11,045 nt of DNA from an uncultured Clostridia bacterium (lineage in GTDB: Bacteria > Bacillota > Clostridia > TANB77 > CAG-508): NCBI GenBank assembly GCA_934177725.1, contig CAKPPO010000025.1, forward strand, positions 1 through 11,045, read 5' to 3'. Below are positions 6,397 to 11,045 of the stretch, piece after piece (position 1 is the stretch's first letter; every line of letters starts with the position of its first letter). Below the pieces are notes generated by a model that saw only the letters and a program-made list of their open reading frames with translations, made no database searches and had not been told where the DNA came from. A program made the translations under genes and the position numbers.

Positions 6397-8530
6397 ACTC
6401 TTCTTCTTTATTTTCTTCTGAGTTTGTTACTTCTAGGTCTTTCATGTTTAAATTTATTCTACCTTGATTATCTATTTCAGATACCTTAACTGTAACTTCA
6501 TCTCCAATTGAAAGAACATCTTCTACTTTTTCTACTCTTTTATTTGAGATTTTAGAGATATGAAGTAATCCTTCTTTTCCTCCACCTAAATCTATAAATG
6601 CTCCAAATGTAGCTATTCTTGTTACTTTTCCGTCATATATTTTTCCAGCTTCTATTTCTCTAGTTATTTCTTCTATCATTTTCTTAGCTTTTGGTCCATC
6701 TTGTCCTTCTGTAGAATAAATACAAACTGTTCCATCTTCTTCTATGTCAATTTTAACTCCATTTGCTTCTTCTATTATTTTATTTATCATTTTTCCACCA
6801 GGTCCGATAACATCTTTAATTTTATCTACTGGTATTGTCATTGTAATAATTTTAGGTGCATATTTTGATATTTCTTTTCTAGGTTCTGCAATTACTGGTA
6901 ACATGATGTTATCTAATATATAATCTCTTGCAACTTTTGTTCTTGCAAAAGCTTCTGCAATTATGTCATATGTTAAACCATCACATTTAATATCTACTTG
7001 AATTGCTGTAATACCTTCTTTTGTTCCACCAACTTTAAAATCCATGTCTCCAAAGAAGTCTTCAATACCTTGAATATCTGTAAGCATTACATATTCATTT
7101 GGATTTTCTTTGCTTGTAACTAAACCTGTTGAAATACCTGCAACTGGTCTTTTAATTGGAACACCAGCATCCATTAATGCTAAAGTACTTCCACAAATAC
7201 TTGCTTGTGATGTTGAACCATTTGAAGATAAAATTTCAGATACAACACGAATTGCATATGGGAATTCTTCTTCTGATGGAATTACTGGAACTAATGCTTT
7301 TTCTGCTAAAGCTCCATGTCCTATTTCTCTTCTTCCAGGTCCACGAGAAGGTCTTGCTTCTCCTACTGAATAAGATGGGAAGTTATATTGGTGCATATAT
7401 CTTTTTCCAGTTTCTTCATCTACACCATCTAGCATTTGTTCTTCACTCTTCATTCCTAGAGTTACAATAGTCATAGCTTGTGTTTGACCTCTAGTAAATA
7501 TTGCACTACCATGTACTCTTGGAAGTAAACCTACTTCACATGAAAGTGGTCTTAATTCATCTATTTTTCTTCCATCTGGACGTTTGTGTTCATTGAAAAT
7601 CATTTCTCTAACACATTCTTTTTCTAAGTCATGAACTGTATCTGCGATGTCTTGTTTTCTTTCTTCTCCTGCTTCTTCTCCATATTTTTCTACTACATAG
7701 TTTGTAATATCTTCTGTTATTTTATCTATGTTAGCGTCTCTAGTTTCTTTGTCTGGAGCTTGTACATCTTGGTACATTCTATCTTTGAAAGCTGTTCTTA
7801 ATTCTTCATAGAAACTTTCTTCTACACCAAAGTGTTTGTATTCAAATTTTTCTTTTCCACAATCTTTTTGAATTTCAGAAATAAATTCACAGATTTTTTT
7901 AATTTCTACATGAGCTGCTTTTATAGCATCTAACATTGTATCGTTTGGTATTTCGTCTGCTCCTGCTTCAATCATTGTTATTTTTTCTTGTGTTGCAGCT
8001 ACTGTTAATGTTAATCTTGATTTTTCCCTTTGAGTTACTGTTGGGTTTATAATAATTTGTCCATCTACATAACCTACATTTACTGCTGCTGTTGGTCCAC
8101 CAAATGGAATATCTGAAATTGCTAAAGCTGCTGCTGAACCTATCATAGCACATACTTCTGGGCTATTGTCTTGTTCTACTGAAAGAACTGTTGCAACAAC
8201 ACATACATCATTTCTGAAATCCTTTGGGAATAATGGACGAAGTGGTCTATCTATTGCTCTTGATGTTAATATTGCTTTGTCTGTTGGTTTTCCTTCTCTT
8301 TTTGTAAAGCTTCCTGGAATTTTTCCTACAGCATATAATTTTTCTTCATAATCTACTGATAATGGGAAAAAGTCAATTCCATCTTTTGGTTCTTTTGCAG
8401 CTGTAACATTTACCATTACAACTGTGTCTCCGTAGCGAACCATAACACTACCATTTGCAAGTTCTGCTATTTTACCTGTTTCTATTGTTAGCTTTCTTCC
8501 TGCAAGTTCTGTTGAATAAGTTTTAAACAT
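6395..8530 (-). CDS. pnp: Polynucleotide phosphorylase (polyribonucleotide nucleotidyltransferase)
   Basis: 711 residues, the usual family length. It degrades RNA 3'-to-5' using phosphate, releasing nucleoside diphosphates, and takes part in mRNA turnover in the cytoplasm. Domains in order: first RNase PH-like domain (about 1-215), linking helical domain (about 235-310), second RNase PH-like domain starting at KRPDGRKIDELRPL (316-329) with the catalytic DFFGDMDFKV block (491-500), KH domain with GPGG (576-579), and S1 domain (about 629-697, KVTRIATFGAFIDLGGGKEG). The C-terminus is a short acidic tail. ATG at 8528-8530 has a CTCCTT-complement ribosome site at 8539-8544. rpsO lies directly upstream on the same strand, the common bacterial order. 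A hairpin terminator after rpsO and a 337-base leader separate them, so pnp may be partly or wholly transcribed on its own. Confidence 0.98.
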   Translation of the reverse strand: MFKTYSTELAGRKLTIETGKIAELANGSVMVRYGDTVVMVNVTAAKEPKDGIDFFPLSVDYEEKLYAVGKIPGSFTKREGKPTDKAILTSRAIDRPLRPLFPKDFRNDVCVVATVLSVEQDNSPEVCAMIGSAAALAISDIPFGGPTAAVNVGYVDGQIIINPTVTQREKSRLTLTVAATQEKITMIEAGADEIPNDTMLDAIKAAHVEIKKICEFISEIQKDCGKEKFEYKHFGVEESFYEELRTAFKDRMYQDVQAPDKETRDANIDKITEDITNYVVEKYGEEAGEERKQDIADTVHDLEKECVREMIFNEHKRPDGRKIDELRPLSCEVGLLPRVHGSAIFTRGQTQAMTIVTLGMKSEEQMLDGVDEETGKRYMHQYNFPSYSVGEARPSRGPGRREIGHGALAEKALVPVIPSEEEFPYAIRVVSEILSSNGSTSQASICGSTLALMDAGVPIKRPVAGISTGLVTSKENPNEYVMLTDIQGIEDFFGDMDFKVGGTKEGITAIQVDIKCDGLTYDIIAEAFARTKVARDYILDNIMLPVIAEPRKEISKYAPKIITMTIPVDKIKDVIGPGGKMINKIIEEANGVKIDIEEDGTVCIYSTEGQDGPKAKKMIEEITREIEAGKIYDGKVTRIATFGAFIDLGGGKEGLLHISKISNKRVEKVEDVLSIGDEVTVKVSEIDNQGRINLNMKDLEVTNSEENKEEE

Positions 8531-8549
8531 AAATATTTCTCCTTTTCTT

Positions 8550-8576
8550 CCCCAAAAGTTCCAGGTACTTTTGAGG
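8550..8576 (-). repeat. REP-like palindrome in the pnp leader, copy A
   Basis: CCCCAAAAGT (8550-8559) and ACTTTTGAGG (8567-8576) pair with one mismatch around TCCAGGT. It lies six bases upstream of the pnp ribosome site, so when folded it could affect translation. A related copy lies at 8778-8810. Confidence 0.6.
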
Positions 8577-8646
8577 TAAACCTTTATTTCGTTTATTTTT
8601 ATATCTTTATATATTTTCTAACAATACTTTTCTTAGCTGTAACCTC

Positions 8647-8678
8647 TACAATGTACTATTTTTTTATAGTATATTGTA
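8647..8678 (-). promoter_or_regulatory. Inverted repeat in the pnp leader
   Basis: TACAAT-gt-ACTAT (8647-8659) faces ATAGT-at-ATTGTA (8666-8678), an 11-base stem with a 2-base internal mismatch. It could be a processing hairpin or an operator. I see no convincing consensus promoter nearby; several AT-rich -10-like boxes exist but none has a good -35. Confidence 0.4.
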
Positions 8679-8777
8679 CAAGCTACATTCTAATTTCAAG
8701 TATTATTATAAAATAAAAACATTTTATAAAATTATAATTTATTATAAGACTACTTATTAAATTATAATTCTAATATA

Positions 8778-8810
8778 TTACCCCATAAGTACCTGGCCAT
8801 TTAGGGGTAA
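8778..8810 (-). repeat. REP-like palindrome, copy B
   Basis: TTACCCC (8778-8784) pairs with GGGGTAA (8804-8810). Its first half, CCCCATAAGTACCTGG, matches CCCCAAAAGTTCCAGG of copy A at 13 of 16 positions, and both end in a GGTAA. The two are members of one short palindromic family. Confidence 0.6.
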
Positions 8811-8825
8811 AAATAATTTTAAAAT

Positions 8826-8856
8826 GGACGTTTCACTTTTATTTAGCAAAACGTCC
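8826..8856 (-). terminator. Terminator after rpsO
   Basis: GGACGTTT / AAACGTCC forms an 8-base perfect stem (8849-8856 with 8826-8833), followed on the minus strand by ATTTTAAAATTATTTTT. It sits 11 bases after the rpsO stop. Confidence 0.75.
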
Positions 8857-8867
8857 TTTTTGATTAA

Positions 8868-9131
8868 TTATTTTCTTAATCCTAATTTTTCAACGATATC
8901 TCTGTATCTTTGAACATCTTTATCACTTAAATATTTAAGTAAGCTACGTCTTGCACCTACCATTTTTAAAAGACCTCTTCTTGAGTGATTGTCTTTTTTG
9001 TGTACTTTTAAGTGTTCTGTTAATTCATTAATTCTTTCTGTTAAAAGAGCTATTTGAACTTCTGGAGAACCAGTATCTTTTTCATCTCTTTTATAAGTAT
9101 TAATGATTTCTTGTTTTCTTTCTTTTGTCAT
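8868..9131 (-). CDS. rpsO: 30S ribosomal protein S15
   Basis: 87 residues from ATG at 9129-9131. S15 binds 16S rRNA early in 30S assembly and forms a bridge to the large subunit. Landmarks are DTGSPEVQIALLTERI, the LTEHLKVHKKDNHSRRGLL rRNA-binding segment, the VGARRSLLKYL helix and the LGLRK end, all typical of the family and at normal length. A longer reading could begin at GTG 9141-9143, but that codon overlaps the AGGAGG ribosome site (9143-9148). The ATG 11 bases downstream of that site is therefore the real start and gives the usual MTKERKQEI N-terminus. It has its own promoter and terminator; pnp follows. Confidence 0.97.
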   Translation of the reverse strand: MTKERKQEIINTYKRDEKDTGSPEVQIALLTERINELTEHLKVHKKDNHSRRGLLKMVGARRSLLKYLSDKDVQRYRDIVEKLGLRK

Positions 9132-9148
9132 TTTAGATTGCACCTCCT

Positions 9149-9229
9149 ATTTTTTCTTATTTGCCTTAAACTGAGTTTAAGCAGGTTTTTCCTAAAACTA
9201 AGTATAAGGTATTTGTCTTTGACTTAAAT
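9149..9229 (-). promoter_or_regulatory. rpsO 5' leader with conserved-looking hairpin
   Basis: Within the leader, CTTAAAC and GTTTAAG (9165-9171, 9175-9181) form a perfect 7-base stem just upstream of the ribosome site, and an AGG/CCT pair sits next to it. S15 represses its own mRNA through leader structures in several bacteria. This is a candidate for such control, inferred from position only. Confidence 0.4.
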
Positions 9230-9258
9230 ATAATACCATGTTTTTCTAATAAATGCAA
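9230..9258 (-). promoter_or_regulatory. Promoter of rpsO, extended -10
   Basis: On the minus strand TTGCAT (9253-9258), a 17-base spacer, then TATTAT (9230-9235) preceded by TGG, i.e. an extended TGn -10 element. The leader is about 90 bases. Confidence 0.7.
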
Positions 9259-9279
9259 TAGTAAAATGTAAAAAACATT

Positions 9280-9326
9280 AGGGACGGTCCTTTTTGTTCC
9301 GAAATCGGAACAGGAGGGACACTCCT
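9280..9326. repeat. REP-like palindromic element (GGGACGGTCC type)
   Basis: An imperfect palindrome with a perfect core TGTTCCGA-AA-TCGGAACA (9295-9312). The outer arms are AGGGACGGTCC and GGAGGGACACTCCT. GGGACGGTTC/TTTTTGT-type palindromes recur between genes in many Bacillota and look like REP elements linked to IS200-like REP-associated transposases. It is more GC-rich than its surroundings and lies upstream of the rpsO promoter. Confidence 0.6.
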
Positions 9327-9343
9327 TAATATTACAAAAACAT

Positions 9344-9393
9344 ATAAAAATGAGATAGAAATTTTATTTTTTTAGTTTCTATCTCATTTTTAT
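9344..9393 (-). terminator. Terminator downstream of the L,D-transpeptidase gene
   Basis: AAAAATGAGATAGAAA (9346-9361) pairs perfectly with TTTCTATCTCATTTTT (9376-9391); two more A-T pairs extend the stem. T-runs on either side make it potentially bidirectional. It lies about 135 bases after the stop codon at 9528; I see nothing else in that gap. Confidence 0.8.
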
Positions 9394-9527
9394 TTTACTC
9401 ACAATACTTATTTAATATTGCTCATATATTACCCAAATAATTTTGTGGTATATCTTCATTTCTATTACTTGAGACTTGTTGTCGCATTCTAAAGTTATGA
9501 TTGGTAAAGGCGTCTATATTCAACATA

Positions 9528-10670
9528 TTATACTATTTCACTTGTCATTGCATTTAAAATCGTTTTGTTACTCTGATTATTATCTTTTTGTTCATTCGTC
9601 TTATTAACATTTGTATTAGTATTATTTGCTTTTGTATTTGTAGTATTATTTACTACGGAATTTTCTGTCATATTTTGCTTTATACTATTATCTATAGTAT
9701 TAGTAGTAACATTACTTTTATTACCACCTGTAGTTTCATTTGTAATATTGTTTGAAACTTCATTTTTTACAGCATTATTTATAACATTAGTATTTGTTGT
9801 TTCATTTTGGCTAGTATTATTTTTAGTATTTTCATTATCATTGTTTTCTTTTTGATTATCTTCATTTTTATATGTATGCCATGGATTTGATGAATCTGAA
9901 TCTGTAGGATCCCAATTTCTTAAATAATCTGGATAAGATGATATTTTTCTAGCACTTGGTTTTCCTAGTGGTCCAGGATTTGAACTGCTATAAAATTCAA
10001 CTTTTGTTCCTCTTGCACAATTATAGAAAATCCACTTTGCATCTGCTACAGTTAAACGAATACAACCTGCTGAAGCATAAGTTCCTAATTTATCATATTC
10101 CCAATATTCTAGACTAGACTTATCTTCCCATGTTAAATATGGAACTGAATGGAATAATATATTTCCTTTAATTTGCGTACTATAATGTCCATATACATCT
10201 CCTTGAAGTCTTAGCCACTCCCATCTTGCTGGTATTGAATATACACCTGAAGTTGGTGTAGCTACCCCTGTAGAACATACCATTGCTTTATATGGTACCG
10301 TATATTCTCCGTTTTCATCTTGCGTATATATTGTAACTACTTGTGCTCCATAATTTACTTTTATATAGTAAGGTATTGAACTATTTTTATTGTCATTCTT
10401 GTTATTTGTTTTATTAGTATCTTTGTTACCTTCTTCATTTTCATCTACTTCTTGTTCTAAGTCCTCTATACTCGCAAATTCCTCTACCTCTTCATTTACA
10501 TTAATTAATATTTCTTCATTATTATTAAAGTTATTTTTTATATTAGAATTAGTCTGTTTCAAATTATTTTTTATGCATATACTTGTAATTATAGCCACTA
10601 TTAATAATAAAACTACTATACTTCCTACTATAATCAAATTTTTATACTTTTTTATTTTTTCAAAATTCAT
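9528..10670 (-). CDS. L,D-transpeptidase (YkuD domain), membrane-anchored, with Asn/Thr-rich tail
   Basis: 380 residues, ATG at 10668-10670, with a GGGG-type ribosome site at 10679-10685. An N-terminal membrane anchor (about residues 12-34) is followed by an acidic, Asn-rich linker (35-98). The YkuD catalytic domain (about 100-228) carries ILFHSVPY (His174) and ASAGCIRL (Cys203), matching the family HxxP...SxGCIRL catalytic set. Such enzymes crosslink peptidoglycan stem peptides (3-3 bonds) or attach proteins to the wall, acting outside the membrane. Residues 230-266 form a Pro/Ser/Asp-rich segment. From about 267 to 380 the protein is a low-complexity tail, mostly Asn, Thr, Lys and Val. The tail is probably disordered and wall-spanning; nothing identifies a binding function. 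It is flanked by its own promoter and terminator. Confidence 0.92.
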   Translation of the reverse strand: MNFEKIKKYKNLIIVGSIVVLLLIVAIITSICIKNNLKQTNSNIKNNFNNNEEILINVNEEVEEFASIEDLEQEVDENEEGNKDTNKTNNKNDNKNSSIPYYIKVNYGAQVVTIYTQDENGEYTVPYKAMVCSTGVATPTSGVYSIPARWEWLRLQGDVYGHYSTQIKGNILFHSVPYLTWEDKSSLEYWEYDKLGTYASAGCIRLTVADAKWIFYNCARGTKVEFYSSSNPGPLGKPSARKISSYPDYLRNWDPTDSDSSNPWHTYKNEDNQKENNDNENTKNNTSQNETTNTNVINNAVKNEVSNNITNETTGGNKSNVTTNTIDNSIKQNMTENSVVNNTTNTKANNTNTNVNKTNEQKDNNQSNKTILNAMTSEIV

Positions 10671-10700
10671 TTTATTTTCCCCTTTTTTCTATCTTTTTTT

Positions 10701-10729
10701 ATTTTATCACACATATTTTTTTATATCAA
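10701..10729 (-). promoter_or_regulatory. Promoter of the L,D-transpeptidase gene
   Basis: On the minus strand TTGATA (10724-10729), a 17-base spacer, then TAAAAT (10701-10706) preceded by TGA (extended -10), about 30 bases before the start codon. Confidence 0.75.
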
Positions 10730-10747
10730 TACTATTTGCATAGTATT
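10728..10747. promoter_or_regulatory. Operator-like palindrome at the L,D-transpeptidase -35 box
   Basis: AATACTAT-TTGC-ATAGTATT, a perfect 8-base inverted repeat overlapping the outer edge of the -35 box. Size and placement fit a dimeric regulator site; the regulator is unknown. Confidence 0.45.
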
Positions 10748-10824
10748 TTAAAATAGATTTTTTTCAGTATTTTCAAAGGGTTTAAAACTTTTTGAATTTT
10801 TTTATATTTTTTTCAAAATAAGTA

Positions 10825-10853
10825 TTGACATTTATTTTAAAATCTTGTATACT
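10825..10853 (+). promoter_or_regulatory. Promoter of the tRNA cluster
   Basis: Consensus TTGACA (10825-10830), a 17-base spacer and TATACT (10848-10853), about 22 bases before the tRNA-Val. This is the best promoter match in the window, as expected for stable RNA genes. Confidence 0.9.
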
Positions 10854-10874
10854 TAATCTCGTCGAAAGAAACAA

Positions 10875-10950
10875 GGTCGCTTAGCTCAGCTGGGAGAGCA
10901 TCTGCCTTACAAGCAGGGGGTCATAGGTTCGAGCCCTATAGCGACCACCA
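10875..10950 (+). tRNA. tRNA-Val (anticodon TAC)
   Basis: A 76-base cloverleaf: acceptor GGTCGCT pairs with AGCGACC, D arm GCTC...GAGC, anticodon loop CTTACAA with TAC at 10908-10910, T arm with GGTTCGAGCC, and an encoded CCA end. It reads valine GTA and, by wobble, other GTN codons. Confidence 0.97.
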
Positions 10951-10969
10951 TTTTTTTTATTTAAAATTT

Positions 10970-11045
10970 GGCCTGGTAGTTCAGTTGGTTAGAACGCTAG
11001 CCTGTCACGCTAGAGGTCGACGGTTCGAGCCCGTTCCAGGTCGCC
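10970..11045 (+). tRNA. tRNA-Asp (anticodon GTC), cut by one base at the window end
   Basis: Acceptor GGCCTGG pairs with CCAGGTC (one G-U). The anticodon loop CTGTCAC has GTC at 11004-11006, and the T arm contains GGTTCGAGCCC. The discriminator is G at 11043, followed by CC, so the final A of an encoded CCA lies just outside. It is spaced 19 bases from tRNA-Val and co-transcribed with it; the cluster may continue to the right. Confidence 0.96.

Noticed and set aside
7110..7470. Plus-strand frames inside pnp
   Set aside because: They lie opposite a complete, highly conserved PNPase gene and show no similarity or ribosome site of their own.
9132..9143. GTG start giving a 91-residue S15
   Set aside because: The GTG overlaps the AGGAGG ribosome site, and the downstream ATG is correctly spaced and matches the family N-terminus.
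1..11045. Template repeat or reverse transcriptase for the DGR
   Set aside because: I looked for a second copy of the FRRGG...FRPVV coding block and for an RT-like frame on both strands; none is present in this window.
1..11045. CRISPR array
   Set aside because: There are no regularly spaced direct repeats. The repeats found are a duplicated leader, IS ends and isolated palindromes.

Overview
The window is AT-rich DNA from a low-GC Bacillota, most likely an uncultured (gut-type) Clostridia. The evidence is strong AGGAGG ribosome sites, SigA promoters with 17-base spacers, the rpsO-pnp order, a YkuD L,D-transpeptidase, a CCA-encoding tRNA-Val and typically clostridial pilin-like secreted proteins. 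All protein genes lie on the minus strand except a decayed transposase. The right edge is a plus-strand tRNA cluster.

Left part (1-4906): two tandem paralogous surface-protein genes. Each has a type IV-pilin-like N-terminus, a C-type-lectin / formylglycine-generating-enzyme-like body, and an almost identical promoter plus ~200-base leader. Gene 2 (2914-4650) ends in a block with every sign of being the variable region (VR) of a diversity-generating retroelement (DGR). It has the FRRGG...AGVFAF...SFRPVV framework, no Asn in the last 60 residues of an otherwise Asn-rich protein, and coding-strand A depletion. Gene 1 (1-1167) runs off the left edge before its own C-terminus. A degenerate IS256-family element (about 1578-2886) sits between them, about 27 bases beyond the gene 2 stop. 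No reverse transcriptase or template repeat is visible, so if the DGR is live its machinery lies outside the window.

Middle (4959-8530): a stand-alone membrane family 2 glycosyltransferase with its own promoter and terminator, then polynucleotide phosphorylase (pnp). Right-middle (8531-9326): the pnp leader with two REP-like palindromes and another inverted repeat, then rpsO with its terminator, leader and promoter, and a third palindromic repeat upstream. Right (9344-10747): an L,D-transpeptidase with a long Asn/Thr-rich tail, a terminator, an extended -10 promoter and an operator-like palindrome. Divergently, a consensus promoter drives tRNA-Val(TAC) and tRNA-Asp(GTC), the latter cut by the window edge.

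The most interesting system is the pair of pilin-anchored, lectin-fold proteins, at least one with a DGR-type hypervariable tip, arranged with duplicated promoters and an insertion element next to the variable end.
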